Position numbers and translations under genes: made by a program
Shown here: piece by piece, positions 1 to 8,478 of the stretch
Numbering within the stretch: the stretch's first letter is position 1
Layout of the letters: every line of letters starts with the position of its first letter
Notes under the pieces: model-generated
Databases searched by the model: none
Seen by the model: only the letters and a program-made list of their open reading frames with translations
Told to the model about the DNA's origin: nothing
Assembly (NCBI RefSeq): GCF_015234215.1
Contig: NZ_JADEKP010000004.1
Span: 124,001-188,000 of the forward strand
Direction of reading: 5' to 3'
Length of the DNA stretch: 64,000 nt
Source of the DNA: Clostridium chrysemydis
GTDB taxonomy: Bacteria; Bacillota; Clostridia; Clostridiales; Clostridiaceae

Positions 1-1
1 A

Positions 2-199
2 ATTCTTACAGAAGGAATGAATAGGCAAATAAGAAGGATGTGCGAAGCTTTAGGGTATGAAGTTAAAAAGCTAAAAAGAATTAGGATAATGAATGTAAAA
101 CTTGATGGTTTAAGAACTGGAGAGTGGAGATATATGACAGAGGGTGAACTTAAAGGAATAAATAAACTTATCAAAAGTTCATCTAAAGAAAAAGAATAA
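2..199 (+). CDS. rluF: 23S rRNA pseudouridine synthase RluF-like, C-terminal fragment (cut by window edge)
   Basis: The frame is open from base 2, and the gene begins before the window. The visible part carries the motif [18 protein letters not shown], typical of the C-terminal part of RsuA/RluB/RluF pseudouridine synthases. These enzymes isomerise uridine to pseudouridine in rRNA. The following [16 protein letters not shown] and [12 protein letters not shown] segments fit the RluF branch (23S rRNA U2604) better than RluB. The catalytic Asp and the S4 domain lie outside the window. A strong terminator follows directly, so this gene ends its transcript. The family is clear; the RluF subfamily is an inference from the tail only. 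Confidence 0.85.
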   Translation: MLTEGMNRQIRRMCEALGYEVKKLKRIRIMNVKLDGLRTGEWRYMTEGELKGINKLIKSSSKEKE

Positions 200-209
200 T
201 ACGAACGAA

Positions 210-249
210 AATAACCACAAAAACTTAATTGTTTGTGGTTATTTTTTTA
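210..249 (+). terminator. Rho-independent terminator after rluF-like gene
   Basis: A perfect stem (AATAACCACAAA pairing with TTTGTGGTTATT) is followed by a T-rich run. It closes the upstream gene. Confidence 0.9.
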
Positions 250-281
250 TTTATTGAAGAAAAGGAATAAAATTACTAACA

Positions 282-305
282 TTATTCACAATTGCCTGTG
301 GATAA
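282..305. promoter_or_regulatory. Inverted pair of DnaA-box-like 9-mers
   Basis: TTATTCACA at 282-290 and TGTGGATAA at 297-305 face each other across 6 bp. The second is an exact reverse complement of the consensus DnaA box TTATCCACA, and the first has one mismatch. The pair lies in the gene-free stretch 250-414, where I see no other clear element. A two-box site is far smaller than an origin. It could be a DnaA-regulated promoter element or chance in an AT-rich spacer. Confidence 0.35.
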
Positions 306-414
306 CTTGTTTAAAACTTGTTGATACTGCTGTAGATAATATTTGGAAAATAGGGAATGATATAAGAAAAGATAATATTTCTAAAAAAAATGTAGAAAAA
401 GGATAGTGGTTAAA

Positions 415-1131
415 ATGAGAAAAAGGACATGTAAAGGTTTTTTGTTTTTGTGGATAAGTCTAATAACTTTATTTTCTGCACAGACCCTGTTGATAAGTGC
501 AAATCCCCTTCAAACAGATGTGGAAATAGTTAAGACGAATGATATTGAAAGTTCTAACAAATGCTTAGAAGTTAAAGTTAAAATTCCGATTTTAGAATCA
601 TCAAATCTAAAACATACAAGTAACGAAATAGATATGTGGACTAAAGGGTGGATAAACGATACTAAAGTCGTTATAAATGAGTACAAAAAAACAGGATATA
701 TCTGTAATTACCCATTTCAGCTTTACGCTGAATACTCTGTTACTGAAAATAAGAAAGATATCTTAAGCTTTTTTATTGATTATTATCAATTCACAGGAGG
801 AGCCCACGGTATAACTACTAAAAGAGCCTATACTCTAGATAGAAAAACAGGCTATTCTTTAACTTTAGATAAATTATTTAAAAATGGTTACGATTATAAA
901 AAAGTAATAGATTCAGAAATTAAAAATCAAATCTCAAAAGATAAAGAAAAGTATTTCGATAGCGGCGCTTCATTTAAAGGAGTAGATAAAATCACAAAAT
1001 TTTATTTGAATGGTGAAAATTTAGTTATATATTACGGATCTTACGAAATAGCGCCTTACGCATCAGGTTTACCAGAGTTTAATATTCCTCTAAAGATGTT
1101 TAATGACAATTATTTATATTATAATAAATAA
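415..1131 (+). CDS. Secreted DUF3298/DUF4163-type protein (RsiV-like extracellular domain)
   Basis: This 238-residue protein has a basic N-terminus and a hydrophobic segment (about residues 8-28, GFLFLWISLITLFSA), read as a signal peptide or membrane anchor. The motif GGAHGITTKRAYTLDRKTG, followed by a SLTLDKLFK segment, is characteristic of the DUF3298 domain. That domain is found C-terminally in RsiV-like anti-sigma factors and next to PdaC-type deacetylases, where it faces outside the cell. I see no deacetylase domain and no sigma-factor gene nearby. I prefer ATG 415 over GTG 406, because AAAGGA at 398-403 is 11 bases from the ATG and only 2 from the GTG. The aldehyde dehydrogenase gene follows after 27 bases, possibly co-transcribed. 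Exact function unknown. Confidence 0.7.
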   Translation: MRKRTCKGFLFLWISLITLFSAQTLLISANPLQTDVEIVKTNDIESSNKCLEVKVKIPILESSNLKHTSNEIDMWTKGWINDTKVVINEYKKTGYICNYPFQLYAEYSVTENKKDILSFFIDYYQFTGGAHGITTKRAYTLDRKTGYSLTLDKLFKNGYDYKKVIDSEIKNQISKDKEKYFDSGASFKGVDKITKFYLNGENLVIYYGSYEIAPYASGLPEFNIPLKMFNDNYLYYNK

Positions 1132-1158
1132 TAAAGTAATCTTAAGAGGTGAGAAACT

Positions 1159-2535
1159 ATGGAGGATTTAGAAAAATCATTTAATATTCAAAAAGAATAT
1201 TTTAAAAAGGGACACACAAAAGATCTAGATTTTAGAATAAATAAACTAAAGCTTCTAAAAAAAATAATAAAAGAAAATGAAGAAAAAATCCTAGAAGCTT
1301 TAAAAAAAGATTTAGCAAAGTCTTATTTTGAAGGGTATATGGCGGAAATTGGAGTCGTTTATGACGAGATAAACCTTCACATAAAAAAACTAAAAAGCTT
1401 TGCAAAAAGAAAGAGGGTAAAAAGTTCTATAGTTTACTTCCCGTCAAAAAACTATATCTACAAAGAACCTTACGGAGTAGTTTTAATAATAGGACCTTTT
1501 AATTACCCTTTTCAGCTGCTTATAGCTCCTCTTATAGGAGCTATTTCAGCTGGAAACTGTGCAGTATTAAAGCCTTCTGAAGCTTCTATAAACACAGCAA
1601 AAGCTTTAGAAGAAATATTAAATAATAACTTTAAAGAAGAGTATATTAGAGTTGTTGCACCTTCAGAAGGAAAAGAAGCAGTTTCTAAGCTTTTAAGCTT
1701 TAAATTCGACTACATCTTCTTTACAGGAAGTATAAGAGTCGGAAAAATTGTTATGAAAGAGGCTTCTAAAAATTTAATTCCTGTAACTTTAGAACTAGGA
1801 GGAAAAAGTCCCTGCATTATAGATAAGGATGCAAACTTAAAACTAGCTGCAAAAAGAATAGTTTGGGGAAAACTTTTAAATGCAGGTCAAACTTGCGTAG
1901 CGCCGGACTATTTAGCAGTTCACAAAGAAATAGAAGAGGAGTTTTTAAATCTTTTAGTTAAAGAAATAGAGCTTCAGTACGGAAAAAGCCCTGAGGAAAG
2001 TCCGGACTTTCCTAGGATAATAAGAGAAAGTGATGCAAGAAGACTCTCTGATTATTTAAATTGTGGAGAACTTTTCTACGGAGGAGAAGTAAAGATAAAA
2101 GATAAATACGTTAGTCCAACTATCCTAAAAAACGTAGATTTAGAGAGTCCTATAATGGAAGAAGAGATATTTGGACCGATTTTTCCTATACTAACTTTTG
2201 AAAAATTAGAAAACATAATAGAATTTATAGAAGAAAAAGAAAAACCTCTAGCTTTATACTACTTTTCTGAAAGTAGAGAAAAAATTGATTATATCCTAAA
2301 AAACACTTCTTCTGGGGGAGTGACTATTAACGATACTGTAATTCATGTAGCTACGCCGAACCTTCCTTTTGGAGGAGTTGGTAATAGCGGTATCGGAGCT
2401 TATCACGGAGAGGAAAGTTATTTAACTTTTTCTCACAAAAAGTCAGTTTTAGTTAGAGGAACGTTTATTGAATTCCCTATAAGATTTGCACCTTTTAAAA
2501 ACAAATTACAATTGCTTCGAAAAGTTATGAAATAA
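1159..2535 (+). CDS. Class 3-type aldehyde dehydrogenase (YwdH-like), NAD(P)-dependent
   Basis: This 458-residue aldehyde dehydrogenase oxidises aldehydes to acids with NAD(P)+. The length, and the absence of the N-terminal extension of class 1/2 enzymes, fit the class 3 or fatty-aldehyde group. Visible signatures are GPFNYPFQL (about 112), FFTGS (187-191), the general-base Glu in LELGGKSP (E212) and the nucleophile in NAGQTCVAP (C246). EEEIFGPIFP and LPFGGVGNSGIGAYHG in the C-terminal half complete the family pattern. The hydrophobic-basic C-terminus may aid membrane contact, as in fatty-aldehyde enzymes. The start has a good site (AGAGGTGAG). A ROK kinase gene follows after 49 bases. The natural aldehyde cannot be read from the sequence. 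Confidence 0.9.
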   Translation: MEDLEKSFNIQKEYFKKGHTKDLDFRINKLKLLKKIIKENEEKILEALKKDLAKSYFEGYMAEIGVVYDEINLHIKKLKSFAKRKRVKSSIVYFPSKNYIYKEPYGVVLIIGPFNYPFQLLIAPLIGAISAGNCAVLKPSEASINTAKALEEILNNNFKEEYIRVVAPSEGKEAVSKLLSFKFDYIFFTGSIRVGKIVMKEASKNLIPVTLELGGKSPCIIDKDANLKLAAKRIVWGKLLNAGQTCVAPDYLAVHKEIEEEFLNLLVKEIELQYGKSPEESPDFPRIIRESDARRLSDYLNCGELFYGGEVKIKDKYVSPTILKNVDLESPIMEEEIFGPIFPILTFEKLENIIEFIEEKEKPLALYYFSESREKIDYILKNTSSGGVTINDTVIHVATPNLPFGGVGNSGIGAYHGEESYLTFSHKKSVLVRGTFIEFPIRFAPFKNKLQLLRKVMK

Positions 2536-2584
2536 ATAGAAGTTTTTAGGAGAATATGGTAATGTAAGGGTGGAGGGGATTATT

Positions 2585-3487
2585 ATGAAAAATATATTAG
2601 CTTTTGATATAGGTGGAACAAAAGTAAAGTATGGGATAGTAAATACTGCAGGTAGAGTACTTAAAAAAGATACTTTTGATACAGATTGTTCTTCAGAAGA
2701 AGCATTCTTAAAGCCTATACTAGATATAATAAACAAAGAAAAAGAAATACAAGAATTAGAAGGCATTGGGATTAGCATGCCTGGATTTATAGATTCTGAA
2801 AAAGGTATTCCTACAGTTTGTTATGCAATTAAATGTATGGAAGGAAAAAGCATTACAGATATAATAGCACTTAAAACTGGTTTTAAAGCGAGTGTTGAAA
2901 ACGACGGTAACTGCGCAGCTTTTGCAGAGAAGTTTAACGGAAATGCACTTAACTGTTCAGATTTTATATGCGTAACTATAGGAACTGGAATAGGTGGAGG
3001 TATTTACTTAAACGATAGGATAGTTAGGGGAAATAGCTTTAGAGCTGGAGAGTTTGGCTTTATGGTTTGCGAAGGCTTAAACAAAGAAAAGATAGAAGAT
3101 TCTATAATAAGTGCAAACGCATCTACAAGATCTTTAGTTTTAGATTATATGAAATATAAAAATATGGATCCTAAAGATATAGTTGAAGGGTATGAAGTAT
3201 TTGAAAAAGCTAAAGAAGATCAAAACGTTAGAGAAATAATAAATAATTGGTATAGAAAAATAGCTTTAGGGGTTGTAAATCTTTCAGCTACTTTAAACCC
3301 AGAGAAGATTTTAATAGGTGGAGGAGTTAGCGCTAGAGAAGATTTCATAAAAGAAATTGAAAGATGCGCAAACGAAATACCTTGGTGGAAAGATATAAGT
3401 TCTAAGATAGAAGTCTGTAAGCACAGAAACGATGCAGGTCTTATAGGAGCTGCCTACAATTTTATAATAGAATCATTAAATAGATAA
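2585..3487 (+). CDS. ROK-family sugar kinase without the ROK zinc motif (BglK-like)
   Basis: This 300-residue ROK protein has the N-terminal ATP-binding phosphate loop FDIGGTKVKYG (residues 7-17), the catalytic Asp in ENDGNCAAFAE (D107) and the GTGIGGG loop. The region after GEFG, where most ROK proteins have the CxCGxxGC zinc-binding motif, instead reads FMVCEGLNKEKIEDS, so the zinc site is absent. This resembles the Listeria BglK-type ROK kinases that act on beta-glucosides or other sugars. No helix-turn-helix is present, so it is a kinase, not a repressor. ATG 2585 is chosen because GGAGGGG lies 6 bases upstream; an in-frame GTG at 2570 overlaps that site. The substrate is not evident from context. 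Confidence 0.8.
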   Translation: MKNILAFDIGGTKVKYGIVNTAGRVLKKDTFDTDCSSEEAFLKPILDIINKEKEIQELEGIGISMPGFIDSEKGIPTVCYAIKCMEGKSITDIIALKTGFKASVENDGNCAAFAEKFNGNALNCSDFICVTIGTGIGGGIYLNDRIVRGNSFRAGEFGFMVCEGLNKEKIEDSIISANASTRSLVLDYMKYKNMDPKDIVEGYEVFEKAKEDQNVREIINNWYRKIALGVVNLSATLNPEKILIGGGVSAREDFIKEIERCANEIPWWKDISSKIEVCKHRNDAGLIGAAYNFIIESLNR

Positions 3488-3491
3488 AAAC

Positions 3492-3522
3492 AAAAGGTGC
3501 CAAAATTTTGGCACCTTTATTT
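3492..3522. terminator. Bidirectional terminator between ROK kinase and P-type ATPase
   Basis: A near-perfect palindrome (AAAGGTGCCAAAA / TTTTGGCACCTTT) sits between convergent genes, with A/T tracts on both sides. It should serve both strands. Confidence 0.85.
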
Positions 3523-3525
3523 TTA

Positions 3526-6165
3526 TTAGATTGAAGCTTTTTCTTCTTCTGAATCTTCTTTTTGGAAGAAATCTAAGAATACTTTAACACCTTGAATTAT
3601 AACTGTAGGTAAGAATGCTAATAAGTAAATTAAGCCTATATTACCAATGTTTAAAGGTGCAACTTCAAATAATTTTTGAAGTGGTGGTACAAATAATACA
3701 GCATTTAAAAGTACAGCCCCTGTTAAGAAAGCATACCAGCTAAATTTATTTGTAAATAAACCGATTTTAAATATAGATTTTTTACCACGACAGTTGAATC
3801 CGTGGAATAATCTAGCTAAACATAAAGTTGCAAATGCCATAGTACTTCCTACAGCTTCACCACCAACATTTAATCCGATGTGGAAAGCTATTAATGTAAA
3901 TATAGCAATTACTAAACCTTCAAGAGCGATTTCTTTTATGAAATCTTTTGTTAAGATAGATTCCTTACTATCTCTAGGCTTGTCTTTTAATAAATCTTTA
4001 GAAGGTTTTTCAACACCTATAGCAATAGCAGGTAAACTATCAGTTAAAAGGTTAATAAATAATAGGTGTACAGGATGAAATGGTACTGGAAGTGCAGCAA
4101 GTGTTGCATATAAAACTGCGATTATTCCAGATGTATTACCTGAAAGTAAGAACTTAATTGAGTTCTTAATATTAGAATATACATTTCTTCCATTAGTAAC
4201 AGCTTTTACGATAGTTGCAAAGTTATCATCTGTAAGTATCATTGAAGCAGCATCTTTAGAAACTTCAGTTCCTGTAATACCCATAGCGATACCTATATCA
4301 GCTTGTTTAAGTGCTGGAGCATCATTAACTCCGTCACCTGTCATAGCAACGATTTTACTCTTATTTTGCCAAGCGTTAACTATTCTTATTTTGTGTTCAG
4401 GTGAAACCCTAGCATAAACTGATATGTGTTCAAGTTTTCTATTTAATTCTTCATCTGACATCTTATCAAGTTCAAGACCTTCTATAGCCATATCGCCATC
4501 TTGTAAAATACCTATTTGTTTTGCAATAGCAGAAGCTGTGATTTTGTGGTCTCCTGTTATCATTATAGGTTTTATACCAGCTGTTATACAGTCACGAACA
4601 GCTTCAGCAGATTCAACTCTTGGAGGGTCAATCATAGAAATTAATCCTATAAAAGTATATCCATTTTCATCTTCTAATGATAAATCACGAATTTCAGGTA
4701 TTTCTTTATAAGCAAAAGCTAATACTCTAAGTCCGTTTTGAGAAAGTTTCATGTTTGTATTTATTATGTTTCTTTTATCTTCTTCTGTTATAGGACGTAC
4801 CCCATCAGAAGTTAGTATATTTGTTATTCTATTAAGTAGTACATCAAAAGCACCTTTTGTAAATAATGTGTTTTTACCATCTATCTTATGAAGGGTACTC
4901 ATAAGTTTTCTGTCTGAATCAAAAGGAATTTCTTTTAATCTTTCAAAGTTACTTCTTAAATCAAGTTCTTTTACGTTATATAGATGTGCTAAGTTAACTA
5001 GTGCAACTTCTGTAGGGTCACCAATTTCTTTTCCGTCTATAGAAGTAGAGTCGTTACAAAGAACAGCACTATCTAAAAGATATTTGCAAGGTTTACTATT
5101 TAAATCTAAATCTTTTGAATCTATAAGTTTTGAATCAACATATAATTCTTTAGTTGTCATTTTGTTTTGAGTTAAAGTACCAGTTTTATCTGAACAGATA
5201 ATTGAAACTGAACCTAAACCTTCAACAGCTTTTAAAGATTTAATAATAGCATTTTCTTTTGCCATTTTTTGAGTTCCGATAGCTAGTACGATTGTTACAA
5301 TTGAACTTAAAGCTTCTGGAATTGCAGCAACAGCTAAAGCAACAGCAAACATTAATGAATCTAAAACTGGAGTGTTTCTATAAACACTTAATCCAAAAAC
5401 AACTGCACATATAACTAAGATTACAATAGCAAGTTTTTTAGAGAAATCATCCATACTTATTTGAAGTGGTGTTTTCTTTTCTTGAGTTTGTTCCATTAAA
5501 GTTGCGATTTTACCAAGTTCAGTATTCATACCAGTAGATGTAACTACAACAAGTGCACGTCCATAAGTTACAAGTGAACTTGAAAATACCATATTAATTT
5601 GATCCCCTAAAGCAACCTCGTCTTTATCTATTAAATCAGAAGTTTTAGTAACACTTTCTGACTCACCAGTCAAAGCACTTTCAGCTACTTGAAGAGAATA
5701 GTTTTCTATAATTCTACCGTCAGCACAAACTAAATCTCCAGCTTCTAAAACTAAAATATCACCAGGGACGATATCCTTAGATTCAATTTCAATTTTAACT
5801 CCATTTCTCATAACTTTTGCATGAGGCGCAGAGAGCGCTTTAAGACTTCCAAGTGATTGTTCAGCCTTTACGTGTTGAACAGTTCCAAGTATTGCATTAA
5901 GAATAATTACTGCAAAAATTACTATAGTACTTTCCATTTCACCAGTTGCCATAGAAATTATTCCAGCGATAATTAGGATAATAACTAAAAGGTCTTTAAA
6001 TTGTTCTAAAAATACAGTAACTAAACTTTTCTTTTTCTTTTCGTTTAATGCGTTAGGTCCATATTTTTCTTTATGCATTTCTAAAGTGCCATTATCTAGA
6101 CCGTTTTTAGAAGTATTAAATTCTTTTAAAACTTGATCTGTACTTTTATTAAAATAATTAGCCAT
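3526..6165 (-). CDS. P2A-type cation ATPase, probable Mn2+ (Ca2+-like) exporter under a manganese riboswitch
   Basis: This 879-residue P-type ATPase has the full P2 architecture: an N-terminal cation-ATPase domain, an actuator loop TGES near residue 167, AIPEAL in TM4 (281-286), phosphorylation site CSDKTGTLT (D326), hinge MTGDGVNDAPALKQADIG, and six C-terminal membrane segments including NLLTDSLPAIAIG. By sequence alone it would be called a Ca2+-transporting ATPase of the SERCA/PMCA type. The leader carries a yybP-ykoY aptamer, which senses Mn2+; in Lactococcus lactis the same riboswitch controls a related ATPase needed for Mn2+ resistance. I therefore infer Mn2+ efflux, perhaps with Ca2+ as well. 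The ribosome site AGGAGGAG precedes ATG 6165. It is monocistronic, with a terminator at 3492-3522. Confidence 0.9.
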   Translation of the reverse strand: MANYFNKSTDQVLKEFNTSKNGLDNGTLEMHKEKYGPNALNEKKKKSLVTVFLEQFKDLLVIILIIAGIISMATGEMESTIVIFAVIILNAILGTVQHVKAEQSLGSLKALSAPHAKVMRNGVKIEIESKDIVPGDILVLEAGDLVCADGRIIENYSLQVAESALTGESESVTKTSDLIDKDEVALGDQINMVFSSSLVTYGRALVVVTSTGMNTELGKIATLMEQTQEKKTPLQISMDDFSKKLAIVILVICAVVFGLSVYRNTPVLDSLMFAVALAVAAIPEALSSIVTIVLAIGTQKMAKENAIIKSLKAVEGLGSVSIICSDKTGTLTQNKMTTKELYVDSKLIDSKDLDLNSKPCKYLLDSAVLCNDSTSIDGKEIGDPTEVALVNLAHLYNVKELDLRSNFERLKEIPFDSDRKLMSTLHKIDGKNTLFTKGAFDVLLNRITNILTSDGVRPITEEDKRNIINTNMKLSQNGLRVLAFAYKEIPEIRDLSLEDENGYTFIGLISMIDPPRVESAEAVRDCITAGIKPIMITGDHKITASAIAKQIGILQDGDMAIEGLELDKMSDEELNRKLEHISVYARVSPEHKIRIVNAWQNKSKIVAMTGDGVNDAPALKQADIGIAMGITGTEVSKDAASMILTDDNFATIVKAVTNGRNVYSNIKNSIKFLLSGNTSGIIAVLYATLAALPVPFHPVHLLFINLLTDSLPAIAIGVEKPSKDLLKDKPRDSKESILTKDFIKEIALEGLVIAIFTLIAFHIGLNVGGEAVGSTMAFATLCLARLFHGFNCRGKKSIFKIGLFTNKFSWYAFLTGAVLLNAVLFVPPLQKLFEVAPLNIGNIGLIYLLAFLPTVIIQGVKVFLDFFQKEDSEEEKASI

Positions 6166-6222
6166 AAAAACTCCTCCTAAATTAATTATTTATTTTAAAT
6201 AGTTCATTTTTAAAAAAAAGGG

Positions 6223-6278
6223 TAAATAAAAAGACTTTTAATATAAATATCTTAAAAAAGATACTTATATTAAAAGTC
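6223..6278 (-). terminator. Riboswitch-controlled intrinsic terminator (expression platform)
   Basis: On the minus strand, about 20 bases from AGACTTTTAATATAAG pair with CTTATATTAAAAGTCT-like sequence across a short U/A loop, followed by a U-rich run. The 5' arm includes GACTTTTAA, which is also the 3' strand of aptamer helix P1. Ligand-stabilised P1 would therefore block the terminator, giving an ON switch. The mutually exclusive pairing is read directly from the sequence; the regulatory direction is inference. Confidence 0.85.
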
Positions 6279-6356
6279 TCGTAACCACTACGGTATATAA
6301 CACCAGGCAAAAGCCGAGAATGTTGACGTTATATTTTTTACTACTCCCCTTTAAAA
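6272..6356 (-). promoter_or_regulatory. yybP-ykoY (Mn2+) riboswitch aptamer
   Basis: Read on the minus strand, the leader contains AAAGGGGAGTAG, then ACGTCAACATTCTCGGC, then GCCTGGTG, and ends ACGAGACTTTT. These are the conserved blocks of the yybP-ykoY class: GGGGAGUAG and CGUC of loop L1, the L3 segment, and the closing CGAGAC-U run that pairs back with the 5' AAAG. Known members bind Mn2+ between the two docked loops. It sits about 107 bases before the ATPase start and is followed by a competing terminator. Confidence 0.93.
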
Positions 6357-6391
6357 AAGAAATATTTATTTTGTTTTATGTTTATATATCT

Positions 6392-6420
6392 AAGATATTC
6401 TTTTTGAATGAAAATGTCAA
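6392..6420 (-). promoter_or_regulatory. SigA-type promoter for the riboswitch-ATPase transcript
   Basis: On the minus strand TTGACA (6420-6415) is separated by exactly 17 bases from TATCTT (6397-6392). The predicted start near 6385 is about 30 bases before the aptamer. Confidence 0.7.
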
Positions 6421-6648
6421 TCAGTATAACATAAAATTAACAATAATTTGTTAAAAGGTAAAAAATAGTACATAGATGCACTCTATAAATTATTTTGGTA
6501 AAATAAATTGTGTTTAAGGAGGTGAACTATTAATTACCACTTTTATATGATTATAGGTATAAATATGAAATAATTTATGAAAGTGGGGATATAATAAAAA
6601 ATAGAACTTCAAAATAAGAAAAAATCAAAAATTAGGAGGAAAACTTCT

Positions 6649-8328
6649 ATGGAACAAAAGAAAAATAGTAAGGAAGGATTAATTATTTTAGTTTTGATAA
6701 TCCTTACTACTATCACAGTTATTCCGTTATTTATTACACCTATTATAAGGGGAGACGATATATTTTTTCACCTTTTAAGAATAGAAGATATTAAAAATGG
6801 GATTTTAGGAGGGCAGTTTCCGGTTCAGATAATGCCAGAATCACTGTATGGCTTTGGTTATGCAAATGGGATATTTTATCCGGATTTATTTTTATATTTT
6901 CCAGCTCTCTTAAGAATTATGGGAGTAGACTTAAGAATTGCATACGGTATATTTATGAGTCTTTGCACTTTTTTAGCTACCTTTTCTATGTATTTTTGCG
7001 TAAAGAAAATATTTAAAAATATAAACATAGCATTCTTTTCATCAGTTATTTATATTTTTGCACAATACAAAATTACAGACCTTTACTTTAGATCAGCTGT
7101 AGCTGAATATATCTCTTTTATATTTATTCCTATTATAATCTTAGGAGTTTACGAACTGTTATATAGAGATTATAAAAAGTATTATATATTAGCTATAGGG
7201 ATGAGTGCTGTAGTTTTAACTCACTTACTATCAGTTATGATGATAGCTTCTATGTGTGTGTGTTTTTACTTATTTAGTATATTAAAAATAATAAAAGAAC
7301 CAAAGAGGCTAGGATATTCTATGAGAGCTGCAGTTTTAACAATTTTACTAACGGCGTACTCTTGGATACCTATAATAGGGCAATTTCTACATGGTAAGTT
7401 TAATTTAGAGAATGTAAAACCTTTTGCTTACGAAGATATAGTTAGTTTAAATGATATCTTTACTGTAAATAGAAATTCGAGATTTTTCGTTGGGATTGTT
7501 TTCGTTTTATTAGTGCTACTTTATATAGGAGCAATTTTAAAGAAGAGAAATAATGGATTTGTATTTATAATTTTCTTAATCGGATTAGGTTCATTACTAC
7601 TAACAATAGAAAACCCTATAGCAAAAGAGGTTTTTCAAAATATTAAAATTTTAAATAATGTACAATTTGCTTGGAGGTTTGGACTTATAGCAACACCTCT
7701 TTTAGGGATTGTATCAGGGTATAGTATAGGAGTTCTTATTCCAGATAGAACTAGAGCTAAAACATTAGTTTTAGTTTTATTAGTGATAACTTTAGGAGGT
7801 AACTTACTTCTTTACACTAAATACTACAAAAGAAAAAACATAGACTTTGATAACTTTACCTCTAAATATTCTGATTATATAGGGGCAGGAGCAGAGTACC
7901 TTCCTAAAGGTGCTAGTGAAGATGATATAGCAAAAAAAGGTAACAAAGTAATAAGTAAAGATAATACTTTTAGATACTCTAATTACAAGAAAAAAGGAGT
8001 AAAGATATCTTTTGATTTTAAAACAGAAAATGATAACACTATAGTAGATTTACCTCTTTTATATTATTACGGATACGATTATAAAATCATCCCAAAAGAA
8101 GGTAAAACTATAAAAGGAAAAGTAGAACATAGCGAAGATTTATGCGTTAGAGTAGACCTTGGAAAGGTTAAATCAGGAACGCTTATAGTAGATTATAAAG
8201 GAACTTTCTATATGACGCTAGGAAACTTTATAACTTTAGCTACTATAATCTATATTATTTACTCAAGAACAAGAAATAAGAGAAATAGCAAGGTATCTTT
8301 TAAAAGAAATTCGAGAATATATAAATAG
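6649..8328 (+). CDS. Polytopic membrane protein, PTPS-related/GT-C-like family
   Basis: This 559-residue protein has an N-terminal transmembrane helix (about 10-32), then the conserved outer-loop motif RGDDIFFHLLRIEDIKNG, followed by GGQFPVQIMPESLYGFGY and the acidic-aromatic FYPDLFLYFPAL. It then has about ten further membrane helices and a soluble C-terminal tail (about 420-530) before a last helix. The D-xxxHLxRI and YGxGY...FYP pattern matches the 6-pyruvoyl-tetrahydropterin-synthase-related membrane family (PF10131). Despite that name, the family resembles GT-C lipid-linked glycosyltransferases and YfhO. A cell-envelope glycan role is plausible but unproven. The start is supported by TTAGGAGGAAAAC. 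The gene stands alone, with a terminator-like hairpin 38 bases downstream. Confidence 0.75.
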   Translation: MEQKKNSKEGLIILVLIILTTITVIPLFITPIIRGDDIFFHLLRIEDIKNGILGGQFPVQIMPESLYGFGYANGIFYPDLFLYFPALLRIMGVDLRIAYGIFMSLCTFLATFSMYFCVKKIFKNINIAFFSSVIYIFAQYKITDLYFRSAVAEYISFIFIPIIILGVYELLYRDYKKYYILAIGMSAVVLTHLLSVMMIASMCVCFYLFSILKIIKEPKRLGYSMRAAVLTILLTAYSWIPIIGQFLHGKFNLENVKPFAYEDIVSLNDIFTVNRNSRFFVGIVFVLLVLLYIGAILKKRNNGFVFIIFLIGLGSLLLTIENPIAKEVFQNIKILNNVQFAWRFGLIATPLLGIVSGYSIGVLIPDRTRAKTLVLVLLVITLGGNLLLYTKYYKRKNIDFDNFTSKYSDYIGAGAEYLPKGASEDDIAKKGNKVISKDNTFRYSNYKKKGVKISFDFKTENDNTIVDLPLLYYYGYDYKIIPKEGKTIKGKVEHSEDLCVRVDLGKVKSGTLIVDYKGTFYMTLGNFITLATIIYIIYSRTRNKRNSKVSFKRNSRIYK

Positions 8329-8365
8329 GTATATAATAAAGGAAAAATAAATCAAGTGATCTTAT

Positions 8366-8406
8366 TAAAATTCTATTAGCAGTCTTAGCTAATAGAATTT
8401 TTTTTA
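8366..8406 (+). terminator. Terminator after the membrane protein gene
   Basis: AAAATTCTATTAGC pairs with GCTAATAGAATTTT around a 7-base loop, followed by a T run. Confidence 0.88.
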
Positions 8407-8478
8407 TAAATAAGACTTCTTATTTTAATATTTTGCACAAAGGGCAAAAAAGTAACATAGAATAAAGTGTAGTATTAC

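Noticed and set aside
3526-6165. Simple call of a calcium pump
   Set aside because: The ATPase family fits, but a manganese riboswitch in the leader makes Mn2+ export a better inference.
6515-6560. Leader peptide after AAGGAGGTG upstream of the membrane protein
   Set aside because: The only in-frame starts give peptides of a few residues, and no regulatory structure can be shown.
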